Source of the DNA: a virus
Strand: one strand, 5' to 3'
Length of the DNA stretch: 41,129 nt
Virus record (IMG/VR): IMGVR_UViG_3300036829_000041
Coordinates: 1 to 41,129 of that record
In this document: positions 1-7,971 of the stretch, in pieces
Position numbering within the stretch: position 1 is the stretch's first letter
Layout of the letters: the number at the start of each line of letters is the position of its first letter
Notes under the pieces: model-generated
Seen by the model: the letters and a program-made list of their open reading frames with translations, nothing else
The model's database searches: none
Told to the model about the DNA's origin: nothing
Translations under genes and position numbers: made by a program

Positions 1-2233
1 CGCCACCCGGGCCGATCGACGGGGAGGACCCGTTCTTAGGCGAACCCGAGGACCGGCCGCCGTCGCCGCCAGGGCCGCCGCCAGTCGGCGCCGCCGCACC
101 CCGGTAGGAGTCGCCGTCACCAGGGTTGCCACCCGAGGCCGAACCACCCGAGCTGCCGCCGCCGCCACCGAACCCATCCCCGTTGGCGTTGGACTGGTGC
201 CCGTTGCCGCCGGGGAAGTGAATCCGGTTCGAGCTGCCCGTACCGCCCTTGCCACCGCCCCACGTAGACGACTGCCAGCCGCCACGGCCGCCGTTGGCGT
301 ACACAGTCGGGCCGGACTGCCCAGCCCAGTGCGAGTCGGTGCCGCTGGCGCCCTGTGAACCGGCCGCCCCACCCGCGCCACCGGAACCGACGAACGGCGG
401 GTAGCTCGTGGAAGCATTGACCGGGATAGCTGTCTCGGCCGCATATTCGGTTCCGCCACCGCCGCCGCCACCGGGGTTGCCGACGTTCGAGCTGCGCCCC
501 GCACCGCCGCCGCCGCCGCTCCACACCTCGGACTTGTCCACCACCGTCAGACCCACAGGCGTGGTGAACGCGTTGCTGCCCGGCGTGGTGAACTCGGACA
601 CGGTGGAGAACGAGCCGACACCAGGCGTGGCCTGGATGGCCAGCGGCGCCCGCGCGCTGCCGACGATCCCCGGCATGGTGCCGAAGAACCCGCGCGTCAG
701 CGCCGACCCGGTGGCCGTCGCGGCAGCGATCACCTCCGCCAGGTAGGCACCGGACTGGAGCACCGGCTGGCCGATCGTCGTCAGGCCACCCGGCACCAGC
801 GCCGCGTTCCACAGGTTCCAGGCGGCAATCGAGTACCGGGCCACGTGGGTGTAATCGAACCCCGACTGCGCCTGGGCGATCGGCACCGAGATCAGTTGCC
901 AGTGCGGCTGAGAGTCGATCTTGGAGGCGGTGCACTGCTGCCGCCCGGAGAACGAGATCTGGGCGCCAGTGTTGTCCGTCAGCGTGACGGCGAACGTCAC
1001 CGTGCCCTTAGTCCACACCGTTGGCGTGGACGTGCCGAGCCCAAGCCAGAACGTCCACTTGCCCCGGTTCGTGATGTCGATCGCCGCCGGGAGGATGTGG
1101 TCGTAGACCGGGTAGTCCTGGGCCGTCTGAATCCACTTCGCCGAGTGGTGCCCCGTCACCGGGGTCAGCGACGACAGCAGCCATTGGTTGCTGTCGGTGT
1201 AGGAATAGACGGCGCCGCCGTCCAGCGACACATCGTCCAGGTAGTGAAGCTCGCCGCCAGCGGCCGTGGACACCACCTGCGGATGCACCCGCGCCCAAGC
1301 GGCCGTGGCCGGTGCGACGATCGACGCCGTGGCCTGGGTGAACCCCGTGGTGGTGTCGGTGATGTTCGAGCCAGCCAGCCTGGCCCCGACCTGGACGCCC
1401 TGCGGGTCGTAGAAGTCAAGGCCGACGTTGCAGCTCCGCCCGGCTGTGGCCGCCCGGAACCAGCCGGACAGGGTATAGGTGCGGCCCGGGGAGACGGCAA
1501 ACATGAGCGTCCCGAACGCGCCCGCGCTACACGAGATCGCCTCCATGTTCCCGGCCGCCGAGCTGGTGATGCCCAGCGACGCGGTACCCGAATGCGCCTG
1601 CGCCGTCGTACGCGCCACGGCGCAGTTCACCGCCGCCAGCCAGTTGCCCACCGTGGCCTCGAACCCGGCATCGTCGCCCTGAAGGAAGTTCGATGCCGTG
1701 CCGAAGATGTCAACGCTGACCGGGCTGGCTGGCTGGTTGAACGTCTGGGACGGCGCCGGGAACTCCAGCACCTCGGGCTGATCGCTGCGGCCGTACGGGA
1801 GCGCCTGGAACGACACCTGAATAAGGCTGACCAACTGCTGTTCGGTGAGCACGTCCGACTGCGCCACGGCCGGGGCCGCGCGGAAGCAGTCCAGCACCAT
1901 CGGCAGCCCGCCGTCACGGGTCCACACGAGCTGCCAGTAGTCCTCGTCAATGGTGGACAGCAGGAACTCCCGCGCCGCCGCCAGCGTCGTCCGGTCCGGC
2001 GCGGTCAGCTTGATAGGCAAGGTGATCGTCCGGTTGCTGGCACGGCGCCCAATCGGGACCTCGCCGTCTAGCAGCCCAGCGGCCAGAATGTCCACCACGG
2101 TCTGCGGCGCAGACAGGTCGTAACCGGGTGCGAGCAGGAACGTGGCACCCGCACACTGCGGCACCTGGGACGGCATGCCCCCGTCGGGGCCGAGCAGTTC
2201 AATCTGCCCGGCGATCGTCAGCGACTCGGCCAT
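1..2233 (-). CDS. Tail-tip minor tail protein with CBM-like and glycine-rich adhesin domains (3' end off window)
   Basis: Open frame from an ATG at 2233, after a GAGGGGG ribosome site and one base after the tape measure stop, to the window edge with no stop. The N-terminal ~180 residues look like a distal-tail/minor tail domain (motifs GRRASNRTITLPI, DEDYWQLVWTRDGG). Next comes a carbohydrate-binding-like beta-sandwich (GFEATVGNW then SGTASLGI, TYTLSGWFRA). After about residue 530 there is a 'FTTPVGLTVV' strand leading into a glycine-rich domain with many GGGGG runs, typical of phage adhesins. Its position just after the tape measure fits a baseplate/tail-tip protein that contacts host wall glycans. 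Receptor binding is inferred. The remaining C-terminus is not visible. Confidence 0.85.
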   Translation of the reverse strand, partial: MAESLTIAGQIELLGPDGGMPSQVPQCAGATFLLAPGYDLSAPQTVVDILAAGLLDGEVPIGRRASNRTITLPIKLTAPDRTTLAAAREFLLSTIDEDYWQLVWTRDGGLPMVLDCFRAAPAVAQSDVLTEQQLVSLIQVSFQALPYGRSDQPEVLEFPAPSQTFNQPASPVSVDIFGTASNFLQGDDAGFEATVGNWLAAVNCAVARTTAQAHSGTASLGITSSAAGNMEAISCSAGAFGTLMFAVSPGRTYTLSGWFRAATAGRSCNVGLDFYDPQGVQVGARLAGSNITDTTTGFTQATASIVAPATAAWARVHPQVVSTAAGGELHYLDDVSLDGGAVYSYTDSNQWLLSSLTPVTGHHSAKWIQTAQDYPVYDHILPAAIDITNRGKWTFWLGLGTSTPTVWTKGTVTFAVTLTDNTGAQISFSGRQQCTASKIDSQPHWQLISVPIAQAQSGFDYTHVARYSIAAWNLWNAALVPGGLTTIGQPVLQSGAYLAEVIAAATATGSALTRGFFGTMPGIVGSARAPLAIQATPGVGSFSTVSEFTTPGSNAFTTPVGLTVVDKSEVWSGGGGGAGRSSNVGNPGGGGGGGTEYAAETAIPVNASTSYPPFVGSGGAGGAAGSQGASGTDSHWAGQSGPTVYANGGRGGWQSSTWGGGKGGTGSSNRIHFPGGNGHQSNANGDGFGGGGGSSGGSASGGNPGDGDSYRGAAAPTGGGPGGDGGRSSGSPKNGSSPSIGPGG

Positions 2234-2234
2234 G

Positions 2235-5123
2235 TCACCCCCTCACCGCGATAGCCCGGGTAGTCGAGTTGAGCGCCTTGGACACAGCCGCACCCGTCCT
2301 GTCCGGGTTAGCTGCGTGGGTCCGGCCCTGCCGGATCAGCTCGGAATGGATCGACGCCAGCAGCGCCGCCACGTCCCGCATGGATGCCTGGCTGGACACG
2401 TACTCGCCCCCGGCCTCGCCGAAGCCGTAACCGCGCCCGGAGCGCATGCCGAGGCCGATCACCGGTTCGTCAATCGGGCCGCCGCCCGCATACCAGTTGA
2501 AAGCCCGTTCGTGGGCAGCCGCGTTGACCGGGTTGCCATAGCGCTGGCGGATGTAGTTGAACATGCCGATCAACTGGCCAGAAGCCGTGGACGGGTTGCC
2601 GCCGTACTGGAAATATTCGCTCGGCCCGTTAATGAACTGGGCCATGCCGTAGGCGCCCGAGCTAGGGTTGCGCGCCGTCAGCGAGTAGCCCGCCTCGCGC
2701 ATCTCCAGGTAGTCAAACGCGCCGAACATCGACGCGGGCCACGGGAACATCTTCATCGCCAGCGTCCGGTTAGCCGACGGCGGGCCGCCGCCACCGCCGC
2801 CGAACAGGTTCTTGAAGAACCCGCCGACGGCACCGAGGGCCTTAAGCGCCCGGGAGCCGAGCGAGCCGAACCCGATCAGGCCCTTTTCCACCAGGTGCCC
2901 GAGCGCCGCAGGCATGGAGCCGAACACCTTCTTGATCACGGCCACCGGGTTGGCGTCCACGATGCCCTTGATCAGGCCGCCGACCAGGTGGCCGCCGATC
3001 CCGGCCATGACGGTGGACGGCGAGTTGATGCCGAAGAAGTGCTTCACGGCGTTGACCAGCGGGTCCACAATGTTGCCCTTGACCCAGGAACCGATCCCGG
3101 CCATGAAGCTGCGGATGCCGGTCAGCAGCCCGTGCACCACGTTCTGCCCGGTGGCGAACAGGGTGCGGGTCAGGTTGCCCACCGCGTTGCGGATGCGGCC
3201 ACCGACACCGGACAGCCACGGCCGGGCGGTGCCGTTCCAGAAGAACTGCCCGGCGTTCAGCAGGCCCCGGATGGATTGCAGCCCGTTGTTCCATAGGGTG
3301 CGGCCCAGGTTGCCTACGGCCGTCGTCACCCGGTCCGAGGTGCGGTTCAGCCATTGCCGCACCGTCACCCACGCGTGCGTGGCCCCGTTGTTGAACGAGT
3401 TGATCATGTTGGCGCCGCCGCGCAGCATGGACTTGTTGAGCGCGCCCCCCGGGCTGAAAGCGGACCCGACGGCCGAGGTGAGCCCGTGCACCATGTGATC
3501 CCAGCCGTGCAGCAGCGACTTGTTCAGCGCCCCACCGGGGGTGAACGCCGACCCGAGCGCGGGCACAACGGCGTTCCACGCCTTCTTCAGCGGCGTGGTG
3601 AAGTTGTCCTGGAACGACTGGATGTCCGAGTGGAGAACGTTCTTATCGAACCCGGGCAGCTTGATCTTGGAGGTGGCGAACAGGGGCAGCCCGATCTCAC
3701 CGAGCGCGCCCAGCCCGAGCTTGCCCGCCTTGGACAAGATGCCGCGCAGCCCGCCGCCACCAGCCGCGCCCGCCGCAGCCTCCCCCGCCGCGCCGCCAGC
3801 CGCAGCCTTGCCGCCGCTGGCGGCGGCCATCGTGTCGGCCGCTTTCTGCATGTTCCGCGACGCGGCCAGCATCGTGTCCCCGGCCGACTGCATACCGGTG
3901 CCGATCTTGCCGCCGGTCAGCTTGTTGACAACGTTCGAGAGGGTGCCCCATCCGGTCTTCAGCCCATCGAACGCCGTCTTAAGCTGCCCCCCGCCCTTGG
4001 ACAGCAGCACCAGGTACGCCAGCGCCGTCACCAGCGCCGGATGGCTTGACAGCCGCAGCGCCAGCGCGAGGAGCGGGTTAGCGATCTGCCACAGCGCCTT
4101 GGAGTTAGACGGCGTGGCCATCGACGCCAGGTCCGCGACAACGTTCTTGAAGATCTTCAGCAGGTTCTCCAGCACCGGCTTGATCACCGGCCAGTCCTGC
4201 TTCCACTGCGCCACGATGGCGTGGAACCCGGAGTGCCCGGACAGGGTGGTCCCCCAGTCGCGGAACTTCCTTGTGATCTTGTCCAGGCCGAACACCATGC
4301 TGTCGCTGAACGGAAGAAACGCCTTCAGCACCCCGCCGATGCCGACCACGATGTTCCCGATGGCCTGCGCCATGCCGATGATCACCGGCTGGACATGAGG
4401 CAAGATCGTCTGCACGATCCGCTCCAGGCCGCCGTTGTGGATCGGCGCCGCGAGCTGCCCCACCACCACCGTCAGCGCCCCGGCAGCCGCCTTCACCAGC
4501 GGCGAAATCGCCTTCAGCAGCGGGTTCACCGCCCCGAGGGCGATCTGGAGTGGCTTCAGCACCGGCCGGGCCAGCTTGTCCGCCCACGACGTGTAGGCGG
4601 TCTGCGCGTCCTTCAGCGACTTAGCGAACCGCACCACCACAGGCGGCGTCGTCTTGAGGGCCTGCTGAAGCTGCTTCTGCGCCGCCTTCGACCCGTTGGC
4701 GGCCTGCTGCTGCAACTTCATGATGGTGCCGATTTGCGTCGCCAGCGGCTTGAACGCCACCCCGTACGCGGCCAGGCCAGCCCCGCCCGCTACCAGCGCC
4801 GACGACAAAGCGACGGTGGACACCACCAGCGAGGAGATCAGCGGCTCCGCCAGCCCGGTGGCCAGGTTCAGCCCGGCCAGCACCCGGGTCATCACCGACG
4901 CCTTGCTAGAGGCGACAGTGAACGCCGAACCCGTCCCGGTCACCTCGCCAGCCAGCCGGGTGAAACTCATAGCCGCAGTGGCGAGCCCCTTTTGCTGCGC
5001 CTTCAGTTGCGCGTTCGAGCGGGTTACCGCCTGGTTGGACCGTTCGACCGACTTGGCGAACTTGTCAAACGCCCTGGACGCCTGATCGTCGCCTAGGAGG
5101 ATGAACCGCAGCGTGGTTGCCAC
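2235..5123 (-). CDS. Tape measure protein with C-terminal lytic transglycosylase-like domain
   Basis: 962 residues. It sets tail length and lies in the tail lumen. The GTG start at 5123 is chosen because AGGAGG precedes it closely; the frame extends 31 codons further but without sense. The N-terminus (ATTLRFILLGDDQASRAFDK) and helical/coiled-coil stretch are typical. Hydrophobic segments around residues 95-135 may be membrane-active. Residues ~785-880 resemble the SLT/lysozyme-like domain found at the end of many actinophage tape measures, with a likely catalytic Glu near residue 810 (MREAGY), then SGAYGMAQF and an FNWYAGG motif. By the usual rule of about 0.15 nm per residue, a tail of roughly 140 nm is expected. 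The peptidoglycan-cleaving role is inferred from motif and place. Confidence 0.93.
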   Translation of the reverse strand: MATTLRFILLGDDQASRAFDKFAKSVERSNQAVTRSNAQLKAQQKGLATAAMSFTRLAGEVTGTGSAFTVASSKASVMTRVLAGLNLATGLAEPLISSLVVSTVALSSALVAGGAGLAAYGVAFKPLATQIGTIMKLQQQAANGSKAAQKQLQQALKTTPPVVVRFAKSLKDAQTAYTSWADKLARPVLKPLQIALGAVNPLLKAISPLVKAAAGALTVVVGQLAAPIHNGGLERIVQTILPHVQPVIIGMAQAIGNIVVGIGGVLKAFLPFSDSMVFGLDKITRKFRDWGTTLSGHSGFHAIVAQWKQDWPVIKPVLENLLKIFKNVVADLASMATPSNSKALWQIANPLLALALRLSSHPALVTALAYLVLLSKGGGQLKTAFDGLKTGWGTLSNVVNKLTGGKIGTGMQSAGDTMLAASRNMQKAADTMAAASGGKAAAGGAAGEAAAGAAGGGGLRGILSKAGKLGLGALGEIGLPLFATSKIKLPGFDKNVLHSDIQSFQDNFTTPLKKAWNAVVPALGSAFTPGGALNKSLLHGWDHMVHGLTSAVGSAFSPGGALNKSMLRGGANMINSFNNGATHAWVTVRQWLNRTSDRVTTAVGNLGRTLWNNGLQSIRGLLNAGQFFWNGTARPWLSGVGGRIRNAVGNLTRTLFATGQNVVHGLLTGIRSFMAGIGSWVKGNIVDPLVNAVKHFFGINSPSTVMAGIGGHLVGGLIKGIVDANPVAVIKKVFGSMPAALGHLVEKGLIGFGSLGSRALKALGAVGGFFKNLFGGGGGGPPSANRTLAMKMFPWPASMFGAFDYLEMREAGYSLTARNPSSGAYGMAQFINGPSEYFQYGGNPSTASGQLIGMFNYIRQRYGNPVNAAAHERAFNWYAGGGPIDEPVIGLGMRSGRGYGFGEAGGEYVSSQASMRDVAALLASIHSELIRQGRTHAANPDRTGAAVSKALNSTTRAIAVRG

Positions 5124-5223
5124 GCGCCCTCCTGTATGAGTCGTGAAGCGGTTACACGTCCCCCCACGGGGCACGTCAGAACGGCTCCTGCGGCGTGGCC
5201 GCCAGAGCCCATACACAGGACGT

Positions 5224-5254
5224 GGCCCCCCACCCGTCAGGCGGGCAGGGGGCC
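5224..5254. terminator. GC-rich two-step hairpin upstream of the tape measure
   Basis: GGCCCCC (5224-5230) pairs with GGGGGCC (5248-5254), and the inner CCCG (5233-5236) pairs with CGGG (5242-5245) around a TCAGG loop; a CA/CA mismatch separates the two stems. There is no U tract. It lies in the 179-bp gap between the divergent tape measure and SLOG-like genes, so it could attenuate leftward read-through or act as a structured leader. The rest of the gap shows no clear gene. Confidence 0.5.
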
Positions 5255-5289
5255 GCAGAGCGTCACAGGAGGCGGATGGCCGGGCCGCC

Positions 5290-5295
5290 TAGTAT
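5290..5295 (+). promoter_or_regulatory. Putative -10 box (TAGTAT) of a leaderless transcript
   Basis: TAGTAT fits the actinobacterial TANNNT -10 consensus and ends 7 nt before the GTG at 5303, so transcription would begin at or next to the start codon. No -35 was recognised. A competing reading is that AGGAGG at 5267-5272 serves an in-frame ATG at 5276, only 3 nt downstream, which is shorter than usual spacing. Confidence 0.4.
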
Positions 5296-5302
5296 CCGGG
5301 GT

Positions 5303-5701
5303 GTGGCTATCAGGCTGGCGATCATCGGAACCCGGGTGCTGGACTGCCCCGGCGACCCCGAACGCGCCCGCGCCCGAGCCGATCTCGCCATTGCCCGGCT
5401 CCGCCCGGACGTGGTGATCTCCGGGGGAGCCGACGGCGCCGACGCGATCGGCCAGGCCGCCGCCGAGGCCGCCGGGTACAGCGAGGCCGACGGCACGCTG
5501 ATCATCCACGAGCCCAAGGTGCGCCGCTTCCACGGCGAGGGCGGGTTCCGCTGGCGGGATGAACTGATCGCCGAGGGATGCACCCACCTGCTGCGGCTGC
5601 ACTGCCGCCAGGCAACCACCTACGGGTCCGGCTGGACAGCCGACCGGGCCAGCCAGCTAGGTGCCGTCGTTGTCCGCCACCAGGTGTGCCAGGACAGCTA
5701 G
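5303..5701 (+). CDS. SLOG/DUF2493-type nucleotide-binding protein
   Basis: 132 residues, on the opposite strand to the tail operon. The N-terminal strand AIRLAIIGTR, the motif VVISGGADGADAIG at about residues 38-51 and a Rossmann-like alternation match the SLOG superfamily (DprA/LOG/YspA-DUF2493 relatives), which bind nucleotides or nucleotide-derived ligands. The GTG at 5303 is preferred because the fold's first strand starts right there and a TAGTAT box sits 7 nt upstream. An ATG at 5276 in the same frame is the alternative. It is followed after 11 nt by a second plus-strand gene. SLOG proteins can sense ligands in defence and signalling systems, but its role here is unknown. Confidence 0.85.
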   Translation: MAIRLAIIGTRVLDCPGDPERARARADLAIARLRPDVVISGGADGADAIGQAAAEAAGYSEADGTLIIHEPKVRRFHGEGGFRWRDELIAEGCTHLLRLHCRQATTYGSGWTADRASQLGAVVVRHQVCQDS

Positions 5702-5704
5702 GCT
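5699..5704 (+). promoter_or_regulatory. Putative -10 box (TAGGCT) overlapping the preceding stop codon
   Basis: TAGGCT begins with the stop codon of the SLOG-like gene and ends 8 nt before the ATG at 5713. No Shine-Dalgarno sequence is present in that gap, so leaderless expression is plausible. The same hexamer, again containing the previous gene's stop, precedes the gene that starts at 38165 on the minus strand. Confidence 0.4.
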
Positions 5705-5712
5705 CGCCAAGT

Positions 5713-5937
5713 ATGAGCGGTGTACAGGTGACCCGGGTCTGGCGCTGGGACGTGCACGAGCAGCTACCCGACGGCACCACCCGCGAAATGTCCTACTACC
5801 CGCAGCCCGGCCCCGGGTGGATGCACATCGAATGGGACGAACGCGGCGTATTCACCATGTCCGCCTCGCACGTCCCCGACACCCGCCAGCCAGACGACCC
5901 GCCGCCCTACCGGGGCGATGAAACACTGTCCGGCTAG
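5713..5937 (+). CDS. Small protein paired with the SLOG-like gene
   Basis: 74 residues, family not recognised. It begins MSGVQVTRVWRWDVHEQ and holds several aromatic beta-strand-like segments (MSYYPQPGPGWMHIEW) with a Pro/Asp-rich tail; no transmembrane or Cys motif is seen. It sits 11 nt behind the SLOG-like gene on the same strand, suggesting a two-gene unit. Its TAG stop overlaps the TAG stop of the convergent minus-strand gene within one CTAG palindrome (5934-5937). The ATG lacks a ribosome site. Confidence 0.7.
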   Translation: MSGVQVTRVWRWDVHEQLPDGTTREMSYYPQPGPGWMHIEWDERGVFTMSASHVPDTRQPDDPPPYRGDETLSG

Positions 5938-6500
5938 GCGCCGAGTTTCCGCTTGACCGACTCGATAGCGGCCTGCGCCGCGTCCCGCCCCTCGAACCCG
6001 GCGCGGGCCTCCAGCGGCCCCTCGAACCAGCCCGGCTTACCCACCTGCTTGACCCACGTCCAGCTACCGCGCTTCACCAGCGGGCGCAGCACCGCCGGGC
6101 GGAACCGGAACTTGCGTGCCCGCGACCGGCCCAGATGGAACCGTTCACCGTGCGCGAACACCGGGTGCGACCAGCCCTGCGGCTGATCCAGGTACGCCGG
6201 GATGTTCCTCATCCCCTCAGGCATCCGGTTGCCGTTGGACACGATGTCCACCCGCACACCGGTCTTGGTGATCCCCACCGACGCATACACCGTCTTGGCC
6301 ACCTCGGCCCGCAGATGCGGCGGCGCATCCTCATCCTTAGCTGGCATCGACATGATCGACTGCCGCGCCGACTCGGCCAGCGGGTTGGCGATCTGCCGGA
6401 ACTGGCGGCGTAGCTCCCGCTGGAGCGCCGGGTCGGCCGCCCGCAGCTTCACCGCAAGCGCCTTCATCTCAGGCACCCCGGTGCCGGTGATCTCAGCCAT
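5934..6500 (-). CDS. HK97 gp10-like/tail completion-like protein
   Basis: 188 residues, basic, with an N-terminal helix (LRRQFRQIANPLAESARQSI), a conserved-looking middle (VGITKTGVRVDIVSNGNRMP) and an Arg-rich 'YLDQPQGWSHPVFAHG' segment. These features recall HK97 gp10-like proteins that work at the head-tail junction or tail terminus. The ATG directly follows the TAG of the tail chaperone frameshift product. Its position between chaperones and tape measure is less common than a place beside the connectors. The family assignment is moderate and the role inferred. Confidence 0.7.
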   Translation of the reverse strand: MAEITGTGVPEMKALAVKLRAADPALQRELRRQFRQIANPLAESARQSIMSMPAKDEDAPPHLRAEVAKTVYASVGITKTGVRVDIVSNGNRMPEGMRNIPAYLDQPQGWSHPVFAHGERFHLGRSRARKFRFRPAVLRPLVKRGSWTWVKQVGKPGWFEGPLEARAGFEGRDAAQAAIESVKRKLGA

Positions 6501-7099
6501 CTACAGCCCCCGTGTGTTGATCTTCGGCTTGCCGTCCCTGTCGCCGGGCTTGCGGTCGCGCTGCCGCTTGGCCTCCTCGGCTTCCAGCTCGTAGAACAGC
6601 CACCACTCGGACAGCTCCCGTGAGGAGATCCGCGACAGCAGCTCGGCCTTGGTGCAGCCGAGATCCCGCGCCAGCGCCAGGTAGAAGATCAGCTCGGGAT
6701 GATCTCCCCGCCTGAGGCTTTTCCCAGTTCTTCCATGTCCTCGTTGTCCAGGCCGGACAGCTTCAGCGCCACCTCATACACCCGGTTCAGCGCCGCCCCG
6801 GACTTCTCGCCGAGCGCCCACACCTCCTGCGGGGTGAACATCAGCGCCTTGCGGTCGGGGTCGTCGGGGTCCAGGATGCACCGGGCCACCAGCTTGGATG
6901 TGGCGCTCTCGGCGTTCATGCCCATCTGCGGCGCCTTCCCGGGCCGCTGCCGCATGACGGCCATCGACGCGAAATACTCATCGCGGCCGTTGCCGTCCAT
7001 GCCCGCCACCAGAACAGAGCCGCCCCACTCGGGCACCTCCACCTCTTCGATCTGGCGGTCGTCAACCTTGAGAATCTGATCATGAGTAAGCAGAGCCAT
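6501..7099 (-). CDS. Tail assembly chaperone, long -1 frameshift product
   Basis: A second frame without its own start continues from the short chaperone gene. Slipping -1 on GGGAAAA (6719-6725) yields a 199-residue fusion whose extension includes HPELIFYLALARDLG, SSRELSEWWLFYELEAEEAK and a charged tail ending at the TAG at 6501-6503. Siphophages commonly make a short chaperone and a longer gpG-gpGT-type fusion that coats the tape measure during tail assembly. The location between tail tube and tape measure genes and the extension's sequence both fit. The frameshift is inferred, not measured. Confidence 0.85.
6689..7099 (-). CDS. Tail assembly chaperone, short in-frame product
   Basis: 136 residues. 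It begins MALLTHDQILKVDDRQIEEV, followed by a segment with WGGSVLVAGMDGNGRDEYFAS and a C-terminal helix around DNEDMEELGKASGG, ending at a TGA (6689-6691). This is the usual actinophage gpG-type chaperone, the more abundant of the two forms. The ATG at 7099 has only a weak ribosome site and lies downstream of a strong hairpin after the tail tube gene, consistent with lower expression than the tube protein. Confidence 0.88.
   Translation of the reverse strand: MALLTHDQILKVDDRQIEEVEVPEWGGSVLVAGMDGNGRDEYFASMAVMRQRPGKAPQMGMNAESATSKLVARCILDPDDPDRKALMFTPQEVWALGEKSGAALNRVYEVALKLSGLDNEDMEELGKASGGEIIPS
6719..6725 (-). other. Programmed -1 frameshift site GGGAAAA
   Basis: In the chaperone frame the codons read CTG GGA AAA GCC, so the heptamer G GGA AAA fits the X XXY YYZ slippery rule. 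It lies 28 nt before the zero-frame stop, and the -1 frame stays open for a further ~65 codons with chaperone-like sequence. Confidence 0.82.
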
Positions 7100-7160
7100 C
7101 GGGGGGGCGGTCCCTTCGAGTAGGGTGGATTCGCTGGTGCTTTAGCAGGGCACCCCAGCA

Positions 7161-7188
7161 CGCGGGCCGCCTGGTCAGGCGGCCCGCG
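7161..7188 (-). terminator. Strong hairpin downstream of the tail tube gene
   Basis: A perfect inverted repeat: CGCGGGCCGCCTG (7161-7173) pairs with CAGGCGGCCCGCG (7176-7188). In practice it is an ~11-13 bp stem with a tiny loop. It begins 4 nt after the tail tube stop codon. It has no U tract, as is usual for high-GC hosts. It likely terminates or stabilises the abundant tail tube message and lowers chaperone expression. Confidence 0.8.
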
Positions 7189-7192
7189 TTGT

Positions 7193-7672
7193 CTACGGGA
7201 TAGTGACGTTCTGCGCCGGGACCTTGGTGACGGTGAACCCGACCAGGATCGACGCCGGATCGTCAATCACCGTCTGCACCGACGAGGCCGTGACCTTCAC
7301 CGGCCACACGTCCATCTTCTGGGTGGACACATCGCCCTCCCACAAGGTGACGATGTAGCCCGCCGTATCCCGGGGGAGCACGGTGCGCACGTCCGCCGAA
7401 GTCTGGGACGCGTAGAACCGGATGGACGAGTCGTCGGCGGTGATCCGCCCGGGGATCTTGGCTGTGAAGCGCCCGCTCATGTCCGGCACGTCCTGGGTGT
7501 CCGAGGAGACGGTGAACCCGGACATCTCGGCGATCTCGTTGGTGAGGTCGATCCCGGCGTTCAGCTCACCCCGCGTCGGAGCCAGGTAGTTGGCCGTCGT
7601 GGACATGAAGTAGATCTTCCGAACGCCCTCGGAGACGTACCGCGAGGTGGCAGTCAGTGGCGACGGGGGCAT
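7193..7672 (-). CDS. Major tail (tube) protein
   Basis: 159 residues that polymerise into the tail tube. Features typical of actinophage tube proteins are the start region with EGVRKIYFMSTTANY, AGIDLTNEIAEMSGF at about 40-54 and FTAKIPGRITADDSSIRFYA in the middle, followed by beta-rich sequence (TAGYIVTLWEGD, KMDVWPVKVTASS). GGGAGAG before the ATG is a good ribosome site. It lies directly ahead of a strong hairpin and the chaperone pair, the canonical tail order. Confidence 0.9.
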   Translation of the reverse strand: MPPSPLTATSRYVSEGVRKIYFMSTTANYLAPTRGELNAGIDLTNEIAEMSGFTVSSDTQDVPDMSGRFTAKIPGRITADDSSIRFYASQTSADVRTVLPRDTAGYIVTLWEGDVSTQKMDVWPVKVTASSVQTVIDDPASILVGFTVTKVPAQNVTIP

Positions 7673-7675
7673 TGC

Positions 7676-7960
7676 TCACTCTCCCTTGCTGGCCTTGCCA
7701 GCCTTGGCCGCTGGCTTCGCTGGGCTGTCCTCCGCTGCCGCCTCGGCGGCTTGGGCGGCGGTTATGGGCTGCGGAGGCTCGGCCGGTGCCTCCTCGGGCG
7801 GGGCGTTCTCCTCAGTGAGGGGCACCCACCCGGACGCGTACCACTGGCCCACGCCAGCGGCGGGCACCTCGGCCACCTGGCCGCCGATGCCGGGGTGGAT
7901 GAGCTTCACCATCGGGGTGATCTCTGCGGTAGCAGCGACGGGCGCGGCTGGCTCGGTCAC
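7676..7960 (-). CDS. Small head-tail region protein with acidic/Ala tail
   Basis: 94 residues from a GTG at 7960 with GAGGGAG upstream; longer in-frame starts lie inside the neighbour. The core 'MVKLIHPGIGGQVAEVPAAG' followed by 'WYASGWVPL' resembles a short phage domain often seen next to connector and tail genes. The rest is Pro/Ala/Glu-rich and ends in a Lys-rich helix. Three nucleotides separate it from the tube gene. Function unknown; a small virion or assembly protein is likely. Confidence 0.72.
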   Translation of the reverse strand: MTEPAAPVAATAEITPMVKLIHPGIGGQVAEVPAAGVGQWYASGWVPLTEENAPPEEAPAEPPQPITAAQAAEAAAEDSPAKPAAKAGKASKGE

Positions 7961-7971
7961 GGGTAGCTCCC

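Noticed and set aside
845-2071. A 408-codon plus-strand open frame
   Set aside because: It mirrors the minus-strand tail-tip gene. Its translation is Arg/Pro/Ala-rich with no domain, which is typical of an antisense shadow in GC-rich coding DNA.
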